DNA of 64,000 bases from Acheta domesticus (lineage: Eukaryota > Arthropoda > Insecta > Orthoptera > Gryllidae): positions 57,642,174 through 57,706,173 of the forward strand of contig JAHLJT010003656.1 in the NCBI GenBank assembly GCA_031308135.1, written 5' to 3'. Under the pieces are notes generated by a model. It was not told where the DNA came from, did not search any database, and saw only the letters and a program-made list of their open reading frames with translations. This document shows positions 1 to 11,027 of the stretch, one piece after another (the stretch's first letter is position 1; each line of letters starts with the position of its first letter). Both the position numbers and the translations under genes were made by a program.

Positions 1-1015
1 TTGATGTGTTATCTCGTCGAATCCTATTTACTTTATAATAAATAAATATAAAGAATAACATTGGGCGACTAATTTTGACGCCCAATTACTTCACAAATAT
101 GGATATTTTGGAAAAATTCAACATGATCTTATTTGAAGATGTGTTTGAGGAGCATACTTCATTAAGAAAAACAATTGTAACTTCACAATTGTAGCTGTAG
201 GAAGAGGCCGAACTTTTTTTTTTATTTTGCAAAATCAGACATTTCAACGAACATGAAACTTGCACCATTCCCTTAAACTTCCTTTAAGCTATCTAAGGTC
301 CCAATTTAATTAAAAAATGTTGTGGGTTTTTAAGTAAAAATATTTTAAATAAAATAAAAAATTGCTTATGTTTGACTCAAAATGTCGCAAAAAATACTCA
401 TGTTAACTTCAACATGACCTTATTTGATGATGTTTTTCATAAACACATTTCATTAAGAAAAAAATTGTATCTTCATATTTGCAGTTGTAGAAAGACGCTG
501 AAAAATTTTGTAATTTTTTTAATTTTCGAAAAATCAGTTTTCAACCAACATGTGACCAAGCCATTCTCTTAAGTGACCTTCAGACTATCCATCAACAAAA
601 TTTACCGACAATTGTTGGCGCAATTTTTTTGAAAATTTGAAAATGTGCCAGAAGCTTCATGTAAAGTACCCCCCCAAACTAAAATATCGGTTTCAAATTC
701 AAGGGACCACGAGATCAGTCAGATGGATCAGGGAATATCAATTTTGGAGAAAATCAGCTGAATGGTTTAGTCACTAGCGTTGTTCACAGACAGACGGACA
801 GTCATTTGGTTTCAATTGTTTTTTTCGGTATCAAGGACCCACAAGACAGGGATTCTGGCTGCACCACGAGTTACAGGATTTGTATCCACTTTTTCGTTAG
901 CAGGGCCCGCAATTAATTTTTTCTGCCGAAAATCCGCCGTTTTTTCGCGCCACATTACATAACTGTCCCTATGCTACGTATGTACTTCACATATACGTAC
1001 GTATACGGGAAAATA
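1..1015 (+). repeat. Unclassified dispersed repeat X, copy 1 (truncated by window edge)
   Basis: This copy resembles, in opposite orientation, the element at 17666-19245. Both contain a block reading GTTCACAGACAGACGGACAG (its complement at 17.9 kb), a phrase about 'CAAGGACCCACAAGACAGGG', and a terminus built around CGTATACGTACGTATACGGG. Inside it are two diverged tandem units of about 300 bp (roughly 86-330 and 370-620), each with a stretch like CATTAAGAAAAAAATTG followed by poly-T and CAACNAACATG. No protein is recognisable. It is probably a non-autonomous DNA element or satellite-bearing repeat; the class is unknown. Confidence 0.6.
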
Positions 1016-2099
1016 ACAGTACTTAATGAAAACGTGATCTCGTAAAAGTAATATTGCGTATTAAATCTTTGCGACCGCACTAGCTAACCTATCTTTGGTG
1101 TCGTTGTATAGAGGAAAGAAACCATTATTCGATTACAAGTGGGGAGATGTAGTCGTTTTGATAATATGATCTAGTTAGTCTCACACACTGTGTAAACATA
1201 GTAACATGAATGAGCTTACGGAACAAATGGGCTCCATAGAGTTCGCACAAAGTAACTAAACATTCGACGATCGTTAAAATTTGATCTCTAGAGCACATTG
1301 TTACGTATAGACACGAGAAGAGTACTACTCGTGTATACACGAGAAGAGAGTATGCACAAACGCAGGTAAGCCATCTGTCATCGCTAATCTCACGACCAAA
1401 AATGTGTTGTGCATGACGTAGTAATATGTTACATTGGATTTCTTGGGTGTTTCCTTTCTCGAAGTGCAAGCAAACATTTTTTGGTGGAGGATGCTTATCG
1501 AAAAGCTAGGAAGTCAATATTTTTGAAACCACATTCAGTGTAGCGGTATCATTTGTGACGTTACCGAGCGTAGAGATTCCGAGGGTGAAAATTCGAATGA
1601 GAGTCTGCGATGACACTTTTATAACATAACACCCCCTCTACCTGTAACAAGTGCATTAATGCTCGAGTAAAGTTTGAAATGCGTAAGTTGTGTATTTGGT
1701 TGCGTCCTTTCCGTCTCCTTGCTTTTAGGCACCTTTTGCATCACGCTCAAGACGTTTCACTTACTCACCACACACGCTGCTGCTGCGACAGCGTCTTCGA
1801 TAGCGACGATTCTTTACTCAACAAACGTTTTTAAAAACATTAACAAATGATATATCATTGTATTACTTATTTTATGGTACATCCATTAGAGGTTAAATAG
1901 GTGTAAAACTAACGACCTGCAGGAGCGAAAATGCTGCTGAACAAAATCACACAAAATAGTTTTCCAAAACGTAGCACGCTGATCAAGAACCAAAAAAAAC
2001 ACAACTTTCGTTTAACAGAGCAATAAATTGATTATTTGAATAAAAACAGACTTCACAAATACTGCAATAACATAATATAGTATGTATACAGTACACTGT
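1016..2099. other. Intergenic, nothing recognised
   Basis: AT-rich unique-looking sequence. Short open frames on both strands show no domain, codon bias or splice context, so I see no gene, RNA or element here. Confidence 0.5.
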
Positions 2100-2375
2100 C
2101 AGTAATTTCTGCATTCCTTTTAATGTAAATGTACATTAAAGTTATTATGATGTGCGTAAATTAATTTAAATGTACACGTACAGTAACTTTAAAGTACGTG
2201 TACATTAAATGTAATGTATGTGTACAATTAAATTTAATGTACAAGTTTACATTAAATTCACTGTAGGTGTACATTAAATGTACTGTACGTGCTTATTAAA
2301 TTTACTGTATATGTACATTAAATTTACTGTACGTGTGTATGGAATTTACTTTACATGTACATTAATTTCAATACT
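2100..2375. repeat. Degenerate AT-rich minisatellite, ~22-bp unit
   Basis: About ten imperfect head-to-tail units of the form GTGTACATTAAATTTACTGT. The unit mixes TGTACA palindromes with TTAAATTTA. Units vary in length and sequence, so this is an old tandem array. The short frames crossing it are artefacts of the repeat. Confidence 0.75.
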
Positions 2376-2377
2376 TA

Positions 2378-2619
2378 AAATTTGTTCAAAGAATTGTTAC
2401 CCCGACCGGGATACGAACCCGGGTCTGATTTATTCCCACTATCCTGTCGAGACAACCAGTTCTTTGAACTGGTTCTTAGGCCTGATGTATTGCCTGTTGG
2501 GACCTTTTTGGACGCATTTACGCACGAAAATATGTCCGGCAAACGTAAAAAATATCAAATTCTGACCTTGTTACTGAGTAACAAATGTATTTTAATATTT
2601 AAATTTGTTCAAAGAATTG
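2378..2619 (-). repeat. 204-bp insertion flanked by 19-bp direct repeats, tRNA-like B box
   Basis: The perfect repeat AAATTTGTTCAAAGAATTG occurs at 2378-2396 and 2601-2619 and looks like a long target-site duplication, as left by LINE-style retroposition. The insert reads, on the minus strand, GGGTTCGTATCCCGG, a good tRNA T-arm/B-box. Inside are also the inverted repeats CCAGTTC-TTT-GAACTGG and TTGTTACTGAGTAACAA. The tRNA-like part lies at the minus-strand 3' end, unusual for a SINE, so either the orientation is not what it seems or this is a different kind of insertion. Confidence 0.55.
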
Positions 2620-2725
2620 AATGCAAGGGACATTCACGTTTGGCTAGTATCCTTTCGCGGGCCACAGTAAATGGCACCGCAGGCCTCATGCGGCCCGTGT
2701 CCGCCAGTTGGACAGCCCTGGTTTA
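2620..2725 (-). mobile_element. hAT-type terminal fragment
   Basis: On the minus strand this begins CAGGGCTGTCCAACTGGCGG near 2722, a typical hAT inverted-repeat start. It continues through a block (GGCCGCATGAGGCCTG) also found at the end of the hAT element at 4627-4987. No matching left end was located, so it is a solo terminus or truncated copy. Confidence 0.55.
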
Positions 2726-4618
2726 GAAGTTACGGAGGTGGTCCATGGACGGTGCGATTTCCTTTATTTAAGAGTGTAATGCATAATGCATTACACATAT
2801 TTAATGACTTTAATGAATAGAAAGAAATGAATGGATTGATTTGATCTATTGAGCCTTTTAATACATGCACTATGACCTGTGACGTCAGTCACTTGTGTTG
2901 GGGAACTTCTGGCGTGCTCCAATACAAATCAAAGAAAATATCCGAAATCTGCTGAATTCCTAGAATTTGTAATATTGCTGCAGACATTGAAATTCATTGG
3001 AGAGGAACTTGTTTCTTTGAACCTAACCCACTCTCTTCTTGTGTAGTGATGGCAAGGGGTGTATCTCACCAAATCGTCTTTTTTGTAGTATATTTATGAA
3101 ATGGAAGATGTATTAGAACACAAAAGCTTCAAGATCCCTTGAATTTACGTCTGGTTTCTATAAAATGAACCTCGTAATACATCAGTGATCTTTCATGTAT
3201 TTATCTCAATAAATCGTTTTACTGGGTAATCAACTTCCCGTTTTTAAGAAATTTCTAATAAAAACTGTTAAGCCTTATTGCCAATCGGAATGTCTCGTGC
3301 ACAAAACTGCTTGTTTCAAACTCCAGCCCACGTAAACGTTAATAAATTGTAATGTAAATAAATTCTTGTTGTGAAATCTGCATAACATAACTAGGCTTCA
3401 TAAGTCCGAAGTTCAGGAACGTTGCCCCAGTTTATTCCTCCTTTGTGTGACCCCGCATTTCAGTATGCATTATTTCATTGGGCAAGCGAGTGTGTTTACT
3501 CGCTGCCGTTCTGCGCACGGCGAGTGTAACGCAAGCCGCTCCTTCCTGTTTTCTCGCGCCAGGGCGCCTGCCGTGGCGCTTGTGGGAACGGCTTCGATCC
3601 CAAGGTCCCAGCTACCGGTACCCACATGGCCACATGGCCACATGGCTGGGCTGTTATTAGTCGCATCGCTGCAGACCAGTCGTCGTTTCTATTTCGTGTG
3701 TCAGGAACAGCTGTAACGTGGTTTCAAAGTGTGTCTAGAAGTCAATGTTCTCTTTTACTGACGTTCTTGTAATACCTTTTCCGAAGCTGTATAAATTATA
3801 TTCAAGTTGCCAAACAAATACATTAGCTGATTTAAGTGACATATGTAATTTGTGAGCGTTCCAACAGTCTAACATGAACACAATAGTGCAAAATGCAGAT
3901 ACTGCACGTTCTGTCGACAAGAAAATGAACAAATGGTGTAAACATCCCACGTTGGCCTCAAAGAAAATATCCTGTGATCAAATTATGTGCTGCGCAACTA
4001 ATGTAAGTTTAAATTTGATCTTTCTGTGTGTGTGTGTGTGTGTGTGCGCGTGTTACAGAATACTGTTATCACTTGGTTTACAAAGTGATTCACTGCTTAA
4101 TCTCTTTTAAGTTCAGATTTGGACCGCATAAATCTATCACTATCGGGATTTTTTCTTCGCTGATATTAACGCAAAGTTATCTGAGAGGATTTTTGTTTCT
4201 ATATTTTCATGCCGGCAGTAATGAAACATTCATAGGCAGAAAAAACTCAGAGAAGGGAAAGAAAATAATTTCAATTTTATTACTTTTCGCGAATTTAAGG
4301 CCAGAATATTGCTTTTTCTGCTTCTTGATGTTTTCTCATTCGGTTTGCACCACTCGTTATGTTCGTAAGAGTTGGGACAAAACAGCCACGTTGGCAGATC
4401 CCTTTCAGTCGTAATTGTAAATTATTCACGACAATTATACTTTTATAGCTCTTATCGACTGCCCTTACCATATGATGCAACATGCACCGTAAGCTTCGTA
4501 ATTTGAGCCTGTTTGTTTATAGAAACGGCTTGGTGTTATATTAAGAAAATATTGTAAAAAAGCAAACAAACAAAATACTATTTAATTTACCCTAAATAAG
4601 GATCTATCCTCTCCGGTG
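2726..4618. other. Intergenic; short repeats only
   Basis: No gene recognised. A GC-richer patch at 3470-3720 contains three tandem copies of an 11-bp CCACATGGCCA-like unit near 3627-3652. A (GT)n tract lies at 4024-4046. Open frames across these have no recognisable domain. Confidence 0.5.
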
Positions 4619-4995
4619 CCCTAGGGCAGAGGTGCTCAACCTGGCTTCCCCGAATTGTTGATCTCGGCAGTTTGCCCGGCTGCTCTGAAACTGGGGGTGG
4701 GGGTGGAACTATACGTGATATCAAGCCTAACGATGCTTAGTGAAACACATTGGGATGATTTTGAATTTCTGATTTACTAGAAAAAAAAACCCTCCAATTT
4801 AAACTTAACCTTACTTTTGCATTAAAAGGGGTATTGGTCTCGGAAGCGGTGTGGGCGTTAGTCACCCAACATACTCGCCCGACATGAATCAGATACTTTC
4901 ACCTTCCACTAATAAAAAACTAGCAGACCACAGTAAATGGTACTACAGGCCTCATGCGGCACGGGGGCCCTCAGTTCAACGACCCTGGTCTAGGG
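4619..4995. mobile_element. Non-autonomous hAT element, 361 bp
   Basis: The left end starts CAGAGGTGCTCAACCTGG at 4627 and the right end (complement from 4987) starts CAGGGTCGTTGAACTGAGGG, matching hAT-type termini. The flanking 8-bp sequences CCCTAGGG (4619-4626) and GTCTAGGG (4988-4995) agree at 6 of 8 positions, as expected for a diverged hAT duplication. The interior has no transposase. The right end shares its GGCCTCATGCGGC block with the fragment at 2620-2725. Confidence 0.75.
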
Positions 4996-5243
4996 GAATC
5001 GTGATTGCCTCGGGCACCCAAGTTCGCGAGCTCAATGACGGATTTTTTTTCGAATTTCTCGAATGAAAAATCGAGGGGTATTATATGACATATTAAATCC
5101 TACCGCGTAATTTGGACGCTCTTGGTAAAATTATATTCCCCGGTAGCACAACAACGATTGAGGGTTTGACTTAGTGCGCGTATAACATGTGTTATCATGG
5201 ATGCGGTATCCAATGATCTGTTGGTACATCAAAATCGGCACTA

Positions 5244-5469
5244 GTGCTCATGAAAAAACTTGTTGTTTGTCGTTTTTCAACGCTCACCCTTGGCTTGTTA
5301 ATCATTTGATGACGCGCTGACCATTGTAGATGTGCAATTTCCCTCAGCGTGTGGGGATTCGCACGTTCGCAATGGTCAAGCGGCATAGGTGGCGATCACT
5401 GTTGCTCATTTAGCGGTACCTAGGGGACACATGTGGTAGATCACGGACGCAAGCAACTCTGTCCCCGCA

Positions 5470-5522
<53 letters not shown>

Positions 5523-5741
5523 GATTGACGCGATAGGGATGATGATGAGGAGTGAGAGGACTAGTGTGATGATAGGAGGTGTTCGTGGGATTTTTGAACC
5601 ATCCCAGCATTCGCCTTATGACCAAAGGAAACCACGAAAACCCCAGGCAGGATGGCCAGCCAAAGAATCGATTCTGGGCCTCCCGATTGCGAATCTAGCG
5701 CGCTATGCACTGAGCCACTTCGCTCGGTGCTCATGAAAAAA
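5244..5741 (-). mobile_element. tRNA-derived SINE, family 1, copy 1
   Basis: A perfect 15-bp duplication GTGCTCATGAAAAAA flanks the insert at 5244-5258 and 5727-5741. On the minus strand the head reads GTGGCTCAGTGCATAGCGC (A box), with a weak B box in AGAATCGATTCTT. A central core follows: GTGGTTTCC, then AAGGCGAATGCTGGGATGG. A (TAA)n tract (5468-5520 on +) is followed by ~200 bp of further sequence before the duplication, so the body is about 468 bp. The core and head match the copy at 9996-10283. Confidence 0.8.
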
Positions 5742-6502
5742 GTAATGGCAAACCATTTCAGGTAAAAATGATGACGCACGTCTTAGGAATGGAACCTAAG
5801 GCTTCAACTAAGAACAAGCTCCAAGACATTTATGAACTATGAACAAGCTCCATGACATGCTTATAAGCATTTAGAGTTATGATTTATAAGGAAATTTAAA
5901 TTTATAATAGAAACGCGTTATTTAATTAAGAGACATCTTAACTCTGGAAATAAATTTCTGAAAAAATAGAACAGAATTGTTTCAAACATTCTCGCTAGTT
6001 AAAGTGTAAAGAAAAAAATACATGTGTGCAGATTCATGTCTTGTTAGTGTAACATTGTGAGAATTTCCCAAGGTGACGCCACCGCAATTGAATGCAAAAT
6101 TGCGAGTCAAGAGATTCCAAGGCAAACCAATGTACTTCATTTCAGAGTGCTTTGTTGACGTAAAGGAGAACGAGTCAAACACGTGTAAGAAAAATACACG
6201 ATGTCGTTGAGTTATCTTATATTCTCTGACGTATAAATCGCGGATCTCTTTGTGAACCATACTACGTTATGAGTGCCCCCAACTGCGTGATAATCTAATT
6301 CCTGTTTTCATCCTAAACAGTTTCATTTCTTACACCTTTCTGAAAAATAAAAAAAACTTGGACATCGATGTAGCTACTAATTAAACGATGTGGCATACTT
6401 TCTATAACGAAGCATGTTCAAATTAATTGTTATTTTGTCGGTAATAGCGCTATCAAATCAAAACTGTTGTTCATTTGTGATGCAAGTACGTTTTCTATTA
6501 CT
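5742..6502. other. Intergenic, nothing recognised
   Basis: AT-rich; no domain-bearing frame, RNA gene or element boundary seen. Confidence 0.45.
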
Positions 6503-6958
6503 CGATTTTCGAACCTAGCTTGTCGAATTCAGTCGCTGTCTGGAGGAGTCTTCTAGCGGCCGGCTGCTCTGATCAGTTGTTTTCCGTGATTTCTCCAACA
6601 CCAGGCGAATGCCGGAGCAGTACCCTAACAAACGGGCTACGGACCGCACGCGATCTTCCCTACCTCTACCTTGTCCTTTCCTCTCCCCTTCTACACACTC
6701 GCACTACACTACTACATGTGCCGTGAGACCAGTCGTTAGCTTAGAGCTTCCCGTCCCGGGCGGTACCCCGCTGGTGGGAGGTACCTGGTTGGGGAAACCC
6801 CGGGAACCTGATGTTACGGTAGGTCGGCGCCGGATCTTGCCAAGACCACAGCAACATCACGTGCAAAACATACACTACACTTACGGGACTAGGGACACCT
6901 TCCCCCCCCCAGGAATAGTTAACGCGCCCAGAATCACTAACAATCAATCAATATTACT
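6503..6958 (+). mobile_element. SINE family 2, copy A (5'-truncated)
   Basis: Shares ordered blocks with copies B (8113-8641) and C (11028-12212): GAATTCAGTCGC, GGCTGCTCTGATC, AGGCGAATGCCGGAGCAGTA, a CT-rich stretch with CACTACAC, GACCAGTCG..AGCTTAGAG, and a final TACGGGACTA. The tail ends in CAATCAATCAAT near 6942. The tRNA-like head seen in C is missing here. The tail resembles the 3' end of the I-clade LINE at 42590-48472. Confidence 0.7.
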
Positions 6959-8112
6959 CGGGAGCGAAAATGTCTACTTTTCAAATCTTGCCAACCACGA
7001 TTGTTGGTACCTTTATTCCTCATTCAACTATGAGGAGACTAGGAACTAAGAGAGGAGTAGGGTCGTGCGCAAATTATACTTCTCTCCATGCATCAAATAC
7101 TGTTTTACTGTTCTTTGGCGACAAATAATTAAATAATAAATAAACATTCGTCTTTGAAATTGTACCTAAAATCTAATCTAATCTTGTTTTCAAATCGTAC
7201 AAAAACTATTTATTATGGTCAGAATAATTGAGTTTGTAAATGTGTTATGCAGTTCATTCAAATTATGTTTTGGAAAAGGAAATCAGAAAGACAGAAAAAA
7301 ACGGAATGTACGTACGAAACTTGAACAATTCGTTATTATTATAATTAAAAATTATGTTATTCATCCTCAATTTGTTCTGAAACACGTGTAACAGAGGTCG
7401 ATGTAGACGTAAAAGCCTTTAACGAAGGACGATCTGCAACTTGACTTTTACTTGTACATCTGAAACCCTTCTCTCGGTTCATTGCTTTATGTGCTGTCCT
7501 AATTTAACATCAAAGTCTGAGCTGTGGAAGAAGGAAAACCAACCTGGATGGAGGCGGGGGTTAAGTTCGTTGGTAAAAAGGGATATCTGTGTAATTCTGA
7601 AAATGTTTTGCATTAACTACAAATATCATTTAAAATTTGAATTTTCAGTTTTCTTAAAATATTGTTATATTTCTACACTGATGACGTTAATTACCGAAAG
7701 TCGAATGAAATTTGTTTTCGGTACCCTTGTACGCTAAGGAAACATCTTTTATTCTTATATCTCCCTAACAACGGGATTAAAAATATTTCTATATATTCCA
7801 TAATTTTGATATTTATTCCCGTAACATCTATACCGTTGTAAGTACATACAAACAATAACAAATTATGATTTTAAATGCCCCAGTTTTGTTTTATTTCAGG
7901 GTGAACGCGGTTTTGTTCGAGGATAGGTGATTACTAGGTGTTTGACGTTCTGATTCTAACTGGTGACTAAAGAGATATGCACCCGACTGTGTTGGTGTGG
8001 GAAATGGATTTAATGGGGCTCGGGGTAAACCTAGATCCTCTCCAATTTTCTAAATTACGTTGCTACGCCTGAATGATACGGTTAGCCACCTGCTTATTTC
8101 CTAGCAACGAGA
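6959..8112. other. Intergenic, nothing recognised
   Basis: AT-rich. The longest frames (for example 7441-7737 +) have no recognisable domain or splice context. Confidence 0.45.
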
Positions 8113-8641
8113 CCGGCTTAGGTGTCTCAGAACATCAACTGTCACTTGAGTGACTCTGACCGGCAGGTCCTAGGATTTGAGTCCCGATTGTCGCAGGATT
8201 TTCGAAATTAGCTACATTGCTATGTTGAATTCAGTCGCAGCGTGAAGGAAAATTTTAGCGGTCAGCTGCTCTGATTGTGGTTTCTCCGATCAACATCAGG
8301 CGAATGCCGGAGCAGTACCCTAACAAATGCACTCTCTGCGCGCCATCTTTCCTCTCTTCCTTGTCACATCCTCTTACTTAAACATGTTTACATTGACATG
8401 CACTACACTACCATCCAGACCAGGAGCTTAGAGATTATCGCGGCCGGTCGATGCCCTGCTGGTGAGAGACACCTGATTGGGGAAAACCCCGCAAAACGAG
8501 CAAACAGACGTGGAAACTCACAATCTAGCAAGGGAATCGCATTGCCAACTCCCGCGGTTAACATCCACTATACTTACGGGACTAATGACCGTAGCAGTCG
8601 ATGCGCCCGGAAACACGATATAATCAACCAATCCTAGCAAC
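8113..8641 (+). mobile_element. SINE family 2, copy B
   Basis: The head contains TGTCTCAGAACATCAACTG and GGATTTGAGTCCC, an A-box/B-box-like pair about 60 nt apart. The shared blocks are GAATTCAGTCGC, AGCTGCTCTGAT, CAGGCGAATGCCGGAGCAG, GACCAGGAGCTTAGAG and TACGGGACTAATGACC. The tail GTAGCAGTCGATGCGCCC then AATCAACCAATC parallels the I-clade LINE tail at 48410-48470. No coding capacity. Confidence 0.72.
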
Positions 8642-8906
8642 GACTGCTGAAAGTATTTTTAAAATTTATCTTTTTATGCTCATAGCTGCCTGTCATAACT
8701 ATTGAAAATACGTGTTGCTCCTAAAACAGTTTCGTAGACGTACTTTTTCGATTGTATCTGTTTTTTTATAGGTTTTGATTTATCGATACAATGTTCTTTA
8801 TGTATGTAAACTACATTGCATCGATTGCAGAATATTTAGTGAATGTTTGAAAGTCGACAACTTTATGTATCATCACTTTTTATGATCGCCTTCCTTACTC
8901 ATTTAA

Positions 8907-8932
8907 CAACAACAACAACAACAACAACAACC
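8907..8932. repeat. (CAA)n microsatellite
   Basis: About eight CAA units; flanking sequence has no recognised feature. Confidence 0.9.
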
Positions 8933-9326
8933 ACGTTCTTAGTTCTAGCTTCGTTCTTAGTTAGGCAGGAAAATCCCCCCAAGCCTCTCATTTTTGCTAA
9001 TGAAAATACTCGCTATACAAACCTAGGCCTATTAATTTACCTATTTTTTAATATTCCTAAAATTAAATTTTCAGACGTTCACGCAATTTTTCAAAGCGAT
9101 GTAGCAGATGTTTTACTGAATTATTTTACATTAATTATCATAACATATAGTTATTATCATAACAAATAATCCAGTTACAGCTCGTAAGAACCTTGAACTC
9201 GAATGATACTTTCAAACATTCGAGATCGTATTGTTGGGGATGATTCTTTGATTGGATATGTAAAGTAAATAAAGTATGAGTGTTGAATGGAAAAATAGAA
9301 GATTCTTAACTAGTTATTAAAATGTT

Positions 9327-9404
9327 CATTTTGGACAATCATGCAAACTTGTTTGCATGATTGTCCAAAATGCGTGTTTCCTTAATATTAATATTAAGGA
9401 AACA
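9327..9404. repeat. Two adjacent perfect palindromes
   Basis: The first is a perfect inverted repeat with 22-bp arms (9327-9348 and 9351-9372) and a 2-nt TT spacer. Two bases later a second perfect palindrome with 15-bp arms and no spacer runs 9375-9404 (core CCTTAATATTAATATTAAGG). Neither resembles a miRNA precursor, because the loops are too short. Confidence 0.95.
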
Positions 9405-9995
9405 TTTCAGGAAACTAGGAACGCTCTAGTTAAATTTTCACAATTAGGTATAAGATAAAATTAAATTAGTTTTAGGTAGAATATATATAATGAGCGCTTC
9501 CTCTAGTTAAGCTGCGAGGTATTAGTATAGGAATATACAGTACGTCCTATTCAGATTAATAAACTCTGGCCACCACAGGGTTACTGTGATGGCGAAATAT
9601 GAGGGGGAGGACAGACATGGCTGGATACCAACAACTTAAAGACAACCGAGGAAATTGACCCTCAAAAACATTCTTAGCGCACCGAAACCACCGGATTTCG
9701 AAGACCGTCGCTCGTCGTCGTAATGACAGCTTTCCGACTCCCCGCCAGGCCGCGAGGGCTGGAAGTGGCACTTCAAGTATCGACCCTTCTTGGCGTTAGC
9801 GTCGCAGGCGCGGCTGCGATTACGCGGCTGATTCGCCAATGACCCTTCATGAACCGGCGCTGGTGATAGCGGAAGAGTGGCGATGGCGGGGGGGGGGGGA
9901 GAGCGCGGTCGCGTGCGCGGAGAGTACGTGACACATTGGTGAGAAATGGGAAGAAAGACGCGCATAAAAATTAACGTGAATCATAAATTAAAAAA
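9405..9995. other. Intergenic; GC-rich patch at 9590-9950
   Basis: The GC-rich patch includes a poly-G run near 9890 and open frames on the minus strand. No domain was recognised and composition alone can explain the frames. Confidence 0.4.
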
Positions 9996-10283
9996 TGTGG
10001 CTCAGGGCATGGCGCCCTGGGTTCGCAATCGGGAGGTCGAGGTTTGATCCCCGGGCCGGTTGGCCAGACCGGGGTTTTCGTGGTTTCCCTTGGTCATAAG
10101 GCGAATGCTGGGATGGTTCCAAAAGCCAACGAACAACTCCCACCCCCACTTCCCCACCTAACACCTTCCACCATCATCCTAGTTCTTTGACCCCTCATCA
10201 TCACCATATTCAGTAGTAGTAGTAGTAGTATAATAATAATAATAGTAATAATAATAATAATAATGATAATATAATAATAATTT
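9996..10283 (+). mobile_element. tRNA-derived SINE, family 1, copy 2
   Basis: The head reads TGTGGCTCAGGGCATGGCGC (A box) and GAGGTTTGATCCCCGG (B box), a clear tRNA-like promoter pair. The core GGTTTTCGTGGTTTCCC then AAGGCGAATGCTGGGATGG matches copy 1 at 5244-5741. The 3' end runs into (AGT)n and (AAT)n repeats at about 10213-10283, as for LINE-mobilised SINEs with microsatellite tails. No clear target duplication was found. Confidence 0.78.
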
Positions 10284-11027
10284 GTTTTTGTGCAACAAGG
10301 CTCTGAATTCTTCATCTAACTTACGTAAAATTGTATATTCAGCGCAAAACCATCTTATCTTATTATTACATAAAATATTAATAATAAGTATTATTATAAC
10401 AATAATAAAAATAATATCGTGCCTATGTACTATTAGTTTTGGATCATCTCTCAAAAAAGTATTTTCATACAACAGTTTGCATAACAGCATAAATATTTCA
10501 TACCTCCAATAGCTTAACTCTTAAGTTAGAAGTAACTGATGTGGGGTACAGAGCTAACTCTCCTCGTATCTCATCATACTATGAAATGTGATTACTTATA
10601 AAATAAATATTTAACGTTGGTAAATAAAGTGTTTAAAAATCAACGTGAAATAAATGACACAATATTTTTTTAGTTCAGACAACGAACTTGCTAAAGCCCG
10701 CAACGGAAACTCAATAGTTATTGTAGGTAAATCTGAATACAACCAGAAAAATCATGACTTCGACAATAGCAGGCGTCTTGCATATAAACAAAAACCCCAC
10801 CAGTTAACACCATAGCATTAAAAAAACTTGCAAAGCTCATTTTCTCAGTTTACACACAATTATCCCTTCCTTTCCCTCTCGGTTGGAAGCACTTGCGACA
10901 ATTTACTGACTGCTCTTCCCATTAGACCTGTCGCATCCACACCGACGCCTTCACCCAAAGACTCCACCGAAATGAAACAGACTTCACCATACACTTCACG
11001 TTCTCACTCACCCACTTTCTAATAGTG
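10284..11027. other. Intergenic, nothing recognised
   Basis: AT-rich sequence; no gene, RNA or element boundaries seen. Confidence 0.45.

Noticed and set aside
2397..2470. tRNA gene on the minus strand
   Set aside because: Only a T-arm/B-box-like segment is convincing; a complete cloverleaf with acceptor and anticodon stems could not be drawn.
9327..9372. miRNA hairpin
   Set aside because: A 22-bp perfect stem with a 2-nt loop cannot be a normal Drosha/Dicer substrate.
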